Part shown: positions 1 to 8,407 of the stretch, piece after piece
Numbering within the stretch: the stretch's first letter is position 1
How the letters are laid out: every line of letters begins with the position of its first letter
NCBI RefSeq assembly: GCF_900184265.1
Contig: NZ_FXXA01000002.1
Coordinates: 824,734 to 888,733 of the forward strand
Length of the DNA stretch: 64,000 bases
Direction of reading: 5' to 3'
Source of the DNA: Eggerthella timonensis
GTDB lineage: Bacteria > Actinomycetota > Coriobacteriia > Coriobacteriales > Eggerthellaceae
Notes under the pieces: model-generated
The model's database searches: none
What the model saw: the letters and a program-made list of their open reading frames with translations, nothing else
Told to the model about the DNA's origin: nothing
Made by a program: the position numbers and the translations under genes

Positions 1-1
1 G

Positions 2-724
2 GGGCTGATCGTCACGTGCAACTGGGGCGTGTACATCTGGGCGGCGAACAGCGGGCATCTGCTTGAGACGAGCATCGGCTACTACCTGTGCCCGCTGTGC
101 AACATCGCGTTTGGCCTGCTCGTGTTCAAGGAGCGGCTGACGCCCATGCAGAAGGTAGCCACAATTCTGGCTGCAACGGGCGTGGCGTACTTCATGATCG
201 TGCACGGCGGCGACGTGTGGATCGCGCTTGCCTTGGCGCTGTCGTTCAGCGCGTACGGCGCGGTGAAGAAGAAGGGCGGTTATCCGGCGCTGCCCGGCAT
301 GGCGCTGGAGTCGCTGCTCACGGGACTGCTGGGCGGGGTGGCGTTGACGGTGGGCGCGCTCGCTCCCTGGATCTGGCAGGTTGTGCCCGCCACGCCCGAC
401 CCCTTTGCGGTGGCATCGCCGACGCTCGACTTCGCGCTGCTCGTCGGCTGCGGCTTGCTCACCGCCATCCCGCTGCTGCTGTACTCGGCCGCCGCGAACC
501 GCATTTCCATGACGGTGCTCGGGTTCATCCAGTACGTCAGCCCCACGATCGCGCTCGTGCTGGCCGTGGCGTTCTTCGGCGAGCAGTTCACCCCGGCGCA
601 CGCCGTGTGCTTCGCGCTCATCTGGTGCGGCATCGCCGCCGTGGGCGTCGAAAGCTGGCTCGCGAAGCGCCGCGTGGAGCGCGCGGAGCAACAGGAGAGC
701 GACTCGCGCGAAAGTGCGGCGTGA
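2..724 (+). CDS. rarD: RarD/EamA-family permease, 5'-truncated by window edge
   Basis: The frame is open from base 2, so the true start lies before the window. The visible 240 or so residues resemble the RarD (chloramphenicol-sensitive protein) branch of the EamA drug/metabolite transporter superfamily: a NWGVYIWAANSGH segment, then ETSIGYYLCPLCNIAFG, then FKERLT. This is the pattern of the second half of the first EamA repeat. Several hydrophobic helices follow (LALALSFSAYGAVKKKGG, GCGLLTAIPLLLYSAAANRI, GFIQYVSPTIALVLAVAFFGE), ending in a charged cytoplasmic tail (AKRRVERAEQQESDSRESAA). It is an inner-membrane permease; the substrate cannot be told from sequence. Confidence 0.85.
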   Translation, partial: GLIVTCNWGVYIWAANSGHLLETSIGYYLCPLCNIAFGLLVFKERLTPMQKVATILAATGVAYFMIVHGGDVWIALALALSFSAYGAVKKKGGYPALPGMALESLLTGLLGGVALTVGALAPWIWQVVPATPDPFAVASPTLDFALLVGCGLLTAIPLLLYSAAANRISMTVLGFIQYVSPTIALVLAVAFFGEQFTPAHAVCFALIWCGIAAVGVESWLAKRRVERAEQQESDSRESAA

Positions 725-1221
725 AACCTGGCGGTTACATTTCTCTTGCGGCGCGGCGATCCGTTTTGTATACTGGGGCCGAGCCGCAGGGAGCGGCTAA
801 CTCCCCACGGCTCTCGGATCGCTTCGGCGGTTTGGGTTTAGTCTTGGCGCTCCTTTCCCCTGCGGGTTAGGAGCGCGCTCCTTATCATGAGAACAAGCTC
901 GATGACGCGGGTAGCGAACTCCAAGAGAGTCTTCTCGATCCAGCGCTTGTTCCACGTGTTTCCAACGTGGTTTCCATGATTCTTGCCAGCGTTCCCGATG
1001 CGGTTTCCACGCGCTCCTCACGTGGTTTGCACGCGAATCTTGCGTACGCGTTCGAGACGAAAAAACACTTACGAAAACGCTTTCGTTTCGCTAGAATCGA
1101 AGGTGCTGCGACGCGCTCTGGTGCGGATGCGGCGTGTCTCGTTTCCCCGAAAGGCGCCTTCTGCGCTGGTAGGTTCGATGGGGCCAATCAAGACAACCGA
1201 AGATGAAAGGACGTTTCCTGT
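725..1221. other. 497-bp gene gap upstream of the MFS-CBS gene
   Basis: No convincing ORF. A GCGCTCCT/AGGAGCGC hairpin at 847-876 is a possible terminator for the upstream permease, but it lacks a T-run. GAACAAGC and GCTTGTTC near 892 and 945 could pair. Four degenerate copies of CGTGGTTTCCA start near 955, 966, 1000 and 1021 and may be operator half-sites. Nothing matches a riboswitch known to me. Confidence 0.4.
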
Positions 1222-3093
1222 ATGCAAGGGAAATCTCTCGTGCTGCTGTTGTCTGTTTTGTACGGCAGCGCATTCCTCGCGGGGTTCAACGAGAACCTCG
1301 TCAACATGGCGCTCGTGTCCATCATGGCGGACTACGGCGTCGACTCCGTGACAGCCCAATGGCTGGTCACCGGTTACATGATCGTTGCCACCGTCGTGGT
1401 GACGTGCATGGCGTTCCTCTACCGGCGCTTTCATGTGCGCACGCTGTTCTTCAGCGCGGCCGCGTTGAGCATCGTCGGGTCGGCCATGGGCCTCGTGGCC
1501 GGCAGCTTCGAGATGCTGCTGATCGCGCGTCTTGTGCAGGCCGTGGGCACGGGTATCTTCATCCCGCTCATGATGAACACCATCCTCGTGGTCACGCCGA
1601 AGAACAAGCTGGGAACGTACCTGTCGGTCGGCGGCTGCATGATCACGTTCGGTCCTGCGTTCGCCCCGGTGGTGTGCGGTGCGCTGGTAACCATGCTCGG
1701 CTGGCACAGCATTTTCATCGTGCCTATCGTGGCGATGGCCGTGCTGGCCGTGCTCGGCTTCTTCTATGTGAAGAACTTTGAAACGAGCGAGGCTCATCTC
1801 GACGCGGTATCAGTGGTGCTGTCCGCCGTGGTGCTGACAGCGTTGTCGTACGGCCTGACGCAGCTGACGACGAACGGCGTGATGGCTGCCGCGACGCTGG
1901 CGCTGGCGGTGGCTGCGGCGGCGGTGTTCGTCGTGCGCCAGCTGCGGTGCGCTCATCCGCTCATCGACCTTGCTCCGATGAAGAACCGCTCGTTCTGGCC
2001 CGCGCTCGTTTTGGTGACCATCGCCATGATGAGCATGTTCTCGATGAGCGTGCTGCTGCCGTTGTACTTCGAGGGTGCGGCGGGTATGACCGCGTTCGCG
2101 GCCGGCCTCGTGATCCTCGTGCCCGTACTGGCGAATGCGGGCTCGACGCTGCTGGGCGGCCGTATTATGGACAAGCGCGGCGAGTGGCCGCTGCTGCCAT
2201 TGGGATTCGGTGGCGTCGCCGTCGGGTTCATCGCACTCGTGGTGGTCGCACCGCAGCTGTCCGTGCCCGCGGTGTTCGTGGCCATGCTGGTGATGTACGT
2301 CGCGGTGGGCTTCATCTTCTCGCCCTCGCAGACGGCAGGCCTGCGGGCGTTGCCGCCGCAGCAAAACCCCTTCGGCGTGGCGCTCATGACCACGTTCGTG
2401 CAGATCGCGGCATGCATCGGACCGTCGTTGTACATCGGCATCATGTCGTCGGGGCAGGCGAGCGCTGCGGCCAGCGGCGCAAGCGGCGCTCAGGCGACGG
2501 CCGACGGATTCGCCCTTGCGATGGTGGTTGCCGCAGTCATCGGCGTTGCCGGGTTCGCGTTGGCGCTCGTGTACGCTCGCGCGGCGCGGCGGCGTGCGTC
2601 CGAGCGGGCCGTGGAGCGCGCGGCCGCTCCGCAGTCGGTGCTCGCGGCCCTCATGGAGGCCGATCCTTACACGCTGTCGAACGCCGCGCCGGTGCGCGAA
2701 GCGATGCGCGCGTTCGTCGACCTCAAAGTGGGAGGCTTGCCGCTGGTGGACGAGCAGGGGAGGCCGGCGGGCTTCGTGTCCGACGGCGACGTGATGCGCT
2801 ATCTGGCCGACAAGCATCCGCTGATCACGGGATCGTATTCCCTGGTGGAAGCCGCCAACAACCAAACGTTCGACGAGCGTCTGCGCGAGCTCATCGAGCT
2901 GCCGGTGAGCGTGATCGCGTTCGACAAGCTGGTGTCCCTCGACGCTGGATCGTCGCTGCAAGAGGCGTGCGACCTCCTGGCGACGCGCCGCGTGAAGAAG
3001 GTGCCGGTAGTGCGCGACGGCGCCATCGTGGGAACCGTCAACCGCTCCGACGTTCTGCGCTACGCCATGGACACCTGCTTGCAGGGAGTGTAG
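1222..3093 (+). CDS. MFS drug exporter (DHA2/EmrB type) with C-terminal CBS-domain pair
   Basis: 623 residues. Residues 1 to about 455 form the membrane part of a major facilitator of the drug:H+ antiporter-2 type: MADYGVDSVTAQWLVTGYMI, then RLVQAVGTGIFIPLMMNTILVV, 12-14 hydrophobic helices. After a basic linker (ARAARRRASERAVERAA), residues about 485-620 contain two CBS modules. The first is ADPYTLSNAAPVREAMRAF...GGLPLVDEQGRPAGFVSDGDVMRYL, the second DAGSSLQEACDLLATRRVKKVPVVRDGAIVGTVNRSDVLRY. CBS pairs usually bind adenine nucleotides, so an energy- or nucleotide-gated exporter is inferred. The ATG at 1222 follows a GAAAGGA ribosome site. Ordinary EmrB proteins lack CBS domains. Confidence 0.88.
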   Translation: MQGKSLVLLLSVLYGSAFLAGFNENLVNMALVSIMADYGVDSVTAQWLVTGYMIVATVVVTCMAFLYRRFHVRTLFFSAAALSIVGSAMGLVAGSFEMLLIARLVQAVGTGIFIPLMMNTILVVTPKNKLGTYLSVGGCMITFGPAFAPVVCGALVTMLGWHSIFIVPIVAMAVLAVLGFFYVKNFETSEAHLDAVSVVLSAVVLTALSYGLTQLTTNGVMAAATLALAVAAAAVFVVRQLRCAHPLIDLAPMKNRSFWPALVLVTIAMMSMFSMSVLLPLYFEGAAGMTAFAAGLVILVPVLANAGSTLLGGRIMDKRGEWPLLPLGFGGVAVGFIALVVVAPQLSVPAVFVAMLVMYVAVGFIFSPSQTAGLRALPPQQNPFGVALMTTFVQIAACIGPSLYIGIMSSGQASAAASGASGAQATADGFALAMVVAAVIGVAGFALALVYARAARRRASERAVERAAAPQSVLAALMEADPYTLSNAAPVREAMRAFVDLKVGGLPLVDEQGRPAGFVSDGDVMRYLADKHPLITGSYSLVEAANNQTFDERLRELIELPVSVIAFDKLVSLDAGSSLQEACDLLATRRVKKVPVVRDGAIVGTVNRSDVLRYAMDTCLQGV

Positions 3094-3113
3094 GGGACGG
3101 GGTGTCGTTCGCC

Positions 3114-3265
3114 TGGACGCAAAACGGCACCCATGACAATCCGAAGGCGCATTGCTCTCGTTGTGCGCCTTCGGAAAGCGGAAAACCCCAGGTGGTGAAA
3201 ACCTCGCGAGTCTTTTGGACCCCGACGGCACCCTCGAAATTGTCATGGGTGCCGTTTTGCGTCCA
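3114..3265. repeat. Long inverted repeat A (class-1 arms)
   Basis: Arms 3114-3140 and 3239-3265 are a perfect 27-bp inverted repeat beginning TGGACGCAAAACGGCACCCA, with a 98-nt loop. The loop contains ACCCCAGGT (3185-3193). It lies between two convergent genes. The left arm is identical to that of the element at 37326. Confidence 0.9.
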
Positions 3266-3295
3266 CCTTCGCGCGAGCGTGCCTCTGCAAGCCCC

Positions 3296-4012
3296 CTAAT
3301 ACAGCACGGGGTTCTCCTCGTTCTTGTACGCGAGCAGTTTCTCGTAATCCTTCACCAGCAGGTGCGTCTTCGTGCGCTCGATCACGCCCTGCGTTTCGAG
3401 GGCGGTCACGAGCTTGCTGCACGTGGTGATGTGCACCAGCAGGATGTCAGAGAGCGCTTGCAGCGTGAGGTTGCACTCGATGCGGTACGCGCCCTCGGCG
3501 TCGGGCTCGCGCACTTCGCACAGCTTCGTCAGCCACGTGAGGATGCGCTTGCTGGACGACTGGATGCCGGTGTTCCCGATGCGGTGGCCGATCTGCGCGA
3601 AGCTCATGTGCACCACGTACATGAGCTCGTCGAACAGCTCGAAATCGTCGCGCACGATGTCGAACAGCTGCTGCATGGTGAACGCGAACACCACCGTGTC
3701 CTTCGTGGCGACGAACTTCATGCGGTTCTGCCCGATCGATGCGAACCGGTGGTACTCCGCCTGGAACGCGTTGCCCGCATTGCGGTAGTACAGGACGATC
3801 TGCGCCCCGTCCTCGTTCTCGTAGCAGCATTTCAGCTGCCCTTTTTCAACGTAATAGAAGTAGCGGTCGTCCTTGTCTATGCACGTGAGGTCGATGTACT
3901 CGCCCTTGAACAGCTTTCGCTTGCGCGCCTGGTCGAGATACTCGCCGAAGCGCAGCTGCTTGAACGGAAGCGTGGGGATGAGAATGGCATCGTAGTCCTG
4001 CGTCGTGGTCAC
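3296..4012 (-). CDS. Crp/Fnr-family transcriptional regulator
   Basis: 238 residues from a GTG start at 4012, chosen because AGGAGGGG lies just upstream; an in-frame ATG at 4060 has no such site. The N-terminal half is a cyclic-nucleotide-binding-type beta barrel (RFGEYLDQARKRKLFKGEYI...YYVEKGQLKCCYENEDGAQIVLYYRNAGNAF). The C-terminal half has a winged helix (LQALSDILLVHITTCSKLVTALETQGVIERTK). No FNR-type cysteine cluster is visible at the N-terminus, so oxygen sensing by an FeS cluster is unlikely. It is transcribed divergently from the DMSO-reductase-type operon starting at 4208 and is its probable regulator (inference). Confidence 0.85.
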   Translation of the reverse strand: MTTTQDYDAILIPTLPFKQLRFGEYLDQARKRKLFKGEYIDLTCIDKDDRYFYYVEKGQLKCCYENEDGAQIVLYYRNAGNAFQAEYHRFASIGQNRMKFVATKDTVVFAFTMQQLFDIVRDDFELFDELMYVVHMSFAQIGHRIGNTGIQSSSKRILTWLTKLCEVREPDAEGAYRIECNLTLQALSDILLVHITTCSKLVTALETQGVIERTKTHLLVKDYEKLLAYKNEENPVLY

Positions 4013-4207
4013 GAACCCCTCCTGTCGTCGTGTGCCGCGGGCGTCCCTATTGTATCCCAAGGCGCGCCGCGCCCGCCGATTCTTTCCTACGCAACATCGT
4101 CTGCTTGCGCACGACAGCGCCAGCTTGCGCCGGGGCTTCTACCGGCGTCCTTCCCCGTTTCGTACAGTGCAGGCAGGTTGAAAATCCAACAGGACGAGGA
4201 GGAACCG

Positions 4208-5011
4208 ATGGCGAACATGGGGATGGCTATCGACCTACGGCGCTGCGCGGGATGCTACGCGTGCGTCGTGGCGTGCCAGATGCACAACAACACGAAACCG
4301 GGTGTGGCCTGGGGAAAGGTTGAAGCACGCGAGTGGGGCGAGGATCCGGACAATCGGCGCTGCTACCTGCCGCATGCCTGCATGCAGTGCGAGGACGCGC
4401 CGTGCGTCAACGCGTGCCCGACCAGCGCGTCGTACGTGCGCGACGACGGCATCGTGATGGTGGACTACGACGAGTGCATCAACTGCGGGTCGTGCATCCA
4501 CGCGTGCCCGTACGGGGCGCGCATACAAAACGACGTAGAGGGCAACTACTTCGACACCGCCGAGCAGGCACCGTACGAGGCCGAGGGCATCCAACGCACG
4601 CACGTGGTGGAGAAGTGCATCTTCTGCGCGGGCCGCCTCGATGCGGGGCTGCAGCCCGCCTGCGTGCAGAATTGCCCCGGCAACGCGCGCTACTTCGGCG
4701 ACTTGGACGATCCCGAGAGCCCCGTCAGCGTCTTCATCTCGAAGAACGACCCGGTGCAGATTCGCAACACGCACTTCTACTATATGCCGGTGGACGGCAT
4801 GCCGAAGAACCTGCTGCCGCATGCCGAGGTGCAGACCGTGGCCAACAAGGGCGTGGACTCGGAGCCGGCCGACCCCGGCATTCCGCTGCCGGCGGCCATC
4901 GGCGCCGTCGCCGTTGCGGCTGCGGCGGGCGCGGGCATCGCCGTGGGCGTGAAGAACCAGCGCGACAGCAAGGCGGAAGTCGAGACGAAAGGCGGCGAGG
5001 ACCATGAGTAA
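4208..5011 (+). CDS. DmsB-like 4Fe-4S electron-transfer subunit with C-terminal membrane anchor
   Basis: 267 residues. The start is the ATG at 4208 after AGGACGAGGAGG. Four cysteine clusters are visible: CAGCYACVVAC, CMQCEDAPCVNAC, CINCGSCIHAC and CIFCAGR with two following cysteines. This is the four-cluster ferredoxin fold of DmsB/PhsB/NrfC subunits that feed electrons to a molybdopterin enzyme. Unusually, the C-terminus carries a hydrophobic alanine-rich stretch (PAAIGAVAVAAAAGAGIAVGV) followed by basic residues. This may tether the subunit to the membrane in place of a separate DmsC anchor. It overlaps the catalytic gene by 8 bp, indicating translational coupling. Confidence 0.9.
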   Translation: MANMGMAIDLRRCAGCYACVVACQMHNNTKPGVAWGKVEAREWGEDPDNRRCYLPHACMQCEDAPCVNACPTSASYVRDDGIVMVDYDECINCGSCIHACPYGARIQNDVEGNYFDTAEQAPYEAEGIQRTHVVEKCIFCAGRLDAGLQPACVQNCPGNARYFGDLDDPESPVSVFISKNDPVQIRNTHFYYMPVDGMPKNLLPHAEVQTVANKGVDSEPADPGIPLPAAIGAVAVAAAAGAGIAVGVKNQRDSKAEVETKGGEDHE

Positions 5012-7313
5012 GCTGGCGAACGAGAGCACGAACGGAGCCGCGAACGCTGCCTGCACGACGGCCGCGAACGCCGCTCGCACGACGGCCGCGCCTGGCCTGT
5101 CGCGCCGCGGGTTCCTCAAGGGCGCCGCGGCCATGGCCATCGGCATCACCGCCATCGAAGGCGGCTACGAGTTCGTCTACCCCGACAACGCGTTCGCCGA
5201 CGAGGCCGCGCCCGAGGTGACGAAGCACACGTACTGCGACATGTGCAACCACTCGCCCAAATGCGGCATCACCGCCACGGTGAAGGAGGACAAGATCGTG
5301 CGCGTGGTGTCGCGCGCGAACTACCCCAACGACCCGCTGTGCGCGAAGGGCCTGTCCGCGCTGCAGGAGCTGTACGACCCGCATCGGCTGCTGCACCCCA
5401 TGAAGCGCACGAAGCCGAAGGGCCAGGGCGACGCCGGCTGGGAACAGATCACCTGGGACGAGGCGTACGACACCATCGTCGCCGCGCTCAACAAGGTGAA
5501 GGACGAGATGGGCCCCGAGGGCGTGTTCTTCTACTGCGGCGACCCGAAGGAGCCGCGCGGCGCGGTGAACCGCTTGGCCAACCTGTTCGGCACGCCCACG
5601 TACGGCAACGAGAGCTCCACCTGCGCCTATGCCACGCTTATCGGCACGGGGCTCGTGTACGGCTTTCAGACGCTCGGCGCGAATCCCAACGACAATTCCA
5701 AGTCGTGCCTCATCTGGTCGCTCAACCCGGCGTGGTCGCTGCCGAACCGCTTCGGCAAGCTGATGAACGCGAAGGAGAAGGGCTGCAAGTTCATCGTGGT
5801 GGATCCGCGCGTCACGCCCACGGTGACAGGACTTGCCGACATCCATCTGCAGCTGCGCCCCGGTACCGATGGCGCACTGGCTTTGGGCATCGCGCACGTC
5901 ATGCTGCGCGACGGTTACTACGACGAGGAGTTCTGCCAGAACTGGACACACGGGTTCGATGAGTTCAAAGAGTACGTGCAAGAGTTCACGCCTGAAAAGG
6001 TTGCCGAAATCACGTGGGTGCCGGCCGAAAAAATCGAGGCGGCCGCCAAGCTGTGGGGCGAGGAAACCCCCGGAGGGTTCATCAGCAGCGCGAGCCCGCA
6101 GGTGCACCACACCAACGCCGGCAACAACATGCGCGCCATCGCGTCGCTCGTGGCGCTGGCGGGCAACGTGGACGTGGCCGGCGGCCTGGAGATCAATCCG
6201 GGCCTGCCGTTCGACCTGTTCGCCAGCACGGCCGGTTTCAACCGCGAGGACATCTACGATGCCGACCTGGCCTCGAAGCGGTACGATTTGCAGGACTTCC
6301 CCGTGTGGACGAAGTTCGTGAAGCAGATGCAGACGAACCGCTTCCCCGAATACGTGGACGAAGGCAAGATCAAGGCCATGGTGATGTTCGGTGGCAACGC
6401 CATGATGTGGCCGCAAAGCCACCTCTACCAGGAGGCCATCGGCAAGCTCGATTTCGCCTGCGCGGCCGACTACTACATCCGTCCCTGGACGCACGACTAC
6501 GTGGACATCATCCTGCCCGCTGCGATGTGCTTCGAGCGCATGGCCCCCTTCGCGGTGTTCGGTCGGAAGATCTACCTGCGCGAACCGGTGATCACGCCGC
6601 GCGGCGAGGCGCGCGAGGACTGGCAGGTGGCCATGGAACTGGGCAGCCGCCTGGGCTATGCGGAGGAATGTTTCGACGGCAGCGTGGAAGAGGCGCTGGC
6701 GGAGGTGCTGCGCACGTCGGGCCTCGAGGTGACCATGCAGGACCTGCGCGACAACCCCGACGGCTACGCGGTGCCGGGCGGCGCCCCCTACGAGCCGAAG
6801 AAGTACGAGACGGGCAAGATCCGCAAGGACGGCCAGCCCGGCTTCAACACGCCCAGCGGCAAGATTGAGCTGGTGTCCGAAGTGATGAAGGAATGCGGGC
6901 TGGAGGGCCTTCCGCTGTACAACGAACCGGTGAGCAGCCCCATCAGCACGCCCGACCGCGCGAAGGACTACCCGCTCATTCTGAACACGGGCTCGCGCGT
7001 GCCCATGTACTCGCACTCGAAGCTGCGCGACTGCCCCTGGCTCAACCAGTTCATGCCCGATCCCATCGTGCGCCTGCATCCGAAGACGGCGGCTGAGCGC
7101 GGTCTGGAAGACGGCGATCAGGTGCGCGTGTTCAACCACCTCGGCGAGATCGAGGTGAAGCTTGAGGTGACGAACCTCGTGCTGCCGGGCGTGGTGGACA
7201 TCTTCCACGGCTGGGAGAAGGCGAACGTGAACAAGCTGACCGAGCGCGAGTTCGACCACGTGACGGGCTACCCGCCGTTCAAGTCGGGCCTGTGTCAAGT
7301 CGAGCGAGCGTAG
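5004..7313 (+). CDS. Tat-exported molybdopterin oxidoreductase, DMSO-reductase family catalytic subunit
   Basis: 769 residues. A twin-arginine signal (SRRGFLK, residues 33-39) precedes a hydrophobic stretch, so the enzyme is exported folded. An N-terminal 4Fe-4S site is formed by CDMCNHSPKC (Cys78, 81, 87) and Cys113 in DPLCAKG. Bis-MGD domain signatures follow (CGDPKEPRGAVNRLANLFG, IVVDPRVTPTVTGLADIHLQLRPGTDGALALG), as does the C-terminal domain (LILNTGSRVPMYSHSKLRDCPWLNQ). Cys207 in SSTCAYAT sits where the family places its Mo ligand (inference). The substrate is not deducible; many Eggerthellaceae paralogues act on dietary or host compounds. Operon partners are the FeS subunit upstream and a multihaem cytochrome downstream. 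Confidence 0.9.
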   Translation: MSKLANESTNGAANAACTTAANAARTTAAPGLSRRGFLKGAAAMAIGITAIEGGYEFVYPDNAFADEAAPEVTKHTYCDMCNHSPKCGITATVKEDKIVRVVSRANYPNDPLCAKGLSALQELYDPHRLLHPMKRTKPKGQGDAGWEQITWDEAYDTIVAALNKVKDEMGPEGVFFYCGDPKEPRGAVNRLANLFGTPTYGNESSTCAYATLIGTGLVYGFQTLGANPNDNSKSCLIWSLNPAWSLPNRFGKLMNAKEKGCKFIVVDPRVTPTVTGLADIHLQLRPGTDGALALGIAHVMLRDGYYDEEFCQNWTHGFDEFKEYVQEFTPEKVAEITWVPAEKIEAAAKLWGEETPGGFISSASPQVHHTNAGNNMRAIASLVALAGNVDVAGGLEINPGLPFDLFASTAGFNREDIYDADLASKRYDLQDFPVWTKFVKQMQTNRFPEYVDEGKIKAMVMFGGNAMMWPQSHLYQEAIGKLDFACAADYYIRPWTHDYVDIILPAAMCFERMAPFAVFGRKIYLREPVITPRGEAREDWQVAMELGSRLGYAEECFDGSVEEALAEVLRTSGLEVTMQDLRDNPDGYAVPGGAPYEPKKYETGKIRKDGQPGFNTPSGKIELVSEVMKECGLEGLPLYNEPVSSPISTPDRAKDYPLILNTGSRVPMYSHSKLRDCPWLNQFMPDPIVRLHPKTAAERGLEDGDQVRVFNHLGEIEVKLEVTNLVLPGVVDIFHGWEKANVNKLTEREFDHVTGYPPFKSGLCQVERA

Positions 7314-7322
7314 GTGGTTGCC

Positions 7323-7934
7323 ATGAAGCCGAAGAAGTGGCCCATCGTCGTCGGTACGGTCGCGCTCGTGTTTGTGGTGGCGGGCATGGGGTTCTGGGTG
7401 TGGCACGAGCAGCCCAGCTTTTGCGCGGCCATCTGCCACACGCCGATGGATCCCTACGTCGAAACCTACGATCAGCCGTTGGGCGAGGCGGGCGTGGACA
7501 AGTGGGGCAACGAGGTGGCCGACACGTCCAGCATGCTGGCGGTGGCGCACAAGGCCTCGGGCAAGACGTGCCTTGACTGCCATGTTCCCACGCTGGGCGA
7601 GCAGATGGCCGAGGGCGCGTCCTGGGTAACGGGCGGTTACGGCGTGCCGTTGCAGGAGGCCACGCTCGCGGACTTGGGAGCGGCGCGCGGCGTTGCGTCG
7701 GATGAGTTCTGCCTGAACGAGTCGTGCCACAACCTCACGCGCGACGACCTGGCGAACGCGACCGCTGGCATGACCCGCAACCCGCACCTGGCCTACCACG
7801 GCGACATCACGTGCGACTCGTGCCACAAGGCCCACCGCGCGTCGGTGAACTACTGCACCCAATGCCACGCCGACGCCGAAACCCCTGCCGGTTGGCTGAC
7901 CGCGAAGGAAAGCACCGACCTGCCCACCGGGTAG
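7323..7934 (+). CDS. Membrane-anchored multihaem cytochrome c, NapC/NrfH-like
   Basis: 203 residues from the ATG at 7323, preceded by AGGTGG; a GTG at 7314 is less well placed. One N-terminal helix (WPIVVGTVALVFVVAGMGFWVW) anchors a periplasm-side domain. Haem motifs in order are CAAICH (CX3CH), CLDCH, CLNESCH (CX4CH), CDSCH and CTQCH: three canonical CXXCH sites and two with wider spacing. The arrangement resembles the cytochrome partners of reductases in Eggerthella. The role is to pass quinol electrons to the reductase encoded just upstream. The gene closes the operon. Confidence 0.85.
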   Translation: MKPKKWPIVVGTVALVFVVAGMGFWVWHEQPSFCAAICHTPMDPYVETYDQPLGEAGVDKWGNEVADTSSMLAVAHKASGKTCLDCHVPTLGEQMAEGASWVTGGYGVPLQEATLADLGAARGVASDEFCLNESCHNLTRDDLANATAGMTRNPHLAYHGDITCDSCHKAHRASVNYCTQCHADAETPAGWLTAKESTDLPTG

Positions 7935-7970
7935 CGCCGCGCGCTGAGCGGAGCCATCCCTCCCTTCTGA

Positions 7971-8002
7971 TCGAGCGGCCGTCCTTTTGGGCGGCCGCTC
8001 GA
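7971..8002 (+). terminator. GC-rich hairpin after the reductase operon
   Basis: TCGAGCGGCCG (7971-7981) pairs perfectly with CGGCCGCTCGA (7992-8002) across a 10-nt loop. Only a short T-run follows, so it is a probable but not classical terminator. Confidence 0.6.
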
Positions 8003-8047
8003 GGGCTTTCCGGCCGTTGTCTCGCGTGCGCAGGAGTCGTCTGTCTG

Positions 8048-8204
8048 ATGTGCGGAAAAATCGGGGTTTTGGCAATCCTGCTCGATTGTTTGGTGCGTTC
8101 GGAAAATCGCGACCTGGGGTTTTCTGGCGATGCGCGTCGTCGGCGCGCTGTCGATGGCGTTCGAGACGAGGGCGAATTGCCAAAACCCCGATTTTCCCGC
8201 ACAT
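8048..8204. repeat. Long inverted repeat, 29-bp arms
   Basis: Arms 8048-8076 and 8176-8204 match at 28 of 29 positions (core ATCGGGGTTTTGGCAAT), with a 99-nt loop. On the minus strand the loop holds CCCCAGGTCGCG (8119-8108), the same core as in the element at 44478. Confidence 0.88.
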
Positions 8205-8304
8205 AGCCAGTCGAAGCTGCGCTTCCGGCTGTCTGCACGACGGGGAGCGCAGGAGGCGTTCTGCCTCTCCTGTGCAGCTGTTCTGCAATCGGGGCGTCTT
8301 CCGC

Positions 8305-8365
8305 TTGACATCTCCGCGTGCCGCACTAAAATCACGTGTTAGCACTCGAAGCCCGAGACTGCTAA
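8305..8365 (+). promoter_or_regulatory. htpG promoter and CIRCE operator
   Basis: TTGACA (8305-8310), 16-nt spacer, TAAAAT (8327-8332) is a sigma-70-type promoter. Immediately downstream, TTAGCACTC (8339-8347), 9 nt, GACTGCTAA (8357-8365) is a CIRCE element. It differs from the consensus GAGTGCTAA at one base of the right arm. CIRCE is bound by HrcA, so heat-shock derepression of htpG is inferred. Confidence 0.85.
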
Positions 8366-8407
8366 AGATGCAGTCCGGCACGTACGAAAAGGAGAGCGAC
8401 GCCAACT

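Noticed and set aside
3152-4207. N-terminal 350 codons of the frame leading into the FeS subunit
   Set aside because: Antisense to the Crp gene; the FeS protein begins at 4208 with a ribosome site.
4734-8405. 1,223-codon open frame on the minus strand over the reductase operon
   Set aside because: Shadow of high-GC codon bias: Arg/His/Ala-rich, no motifs, and it lies opposite three well-supported genes.
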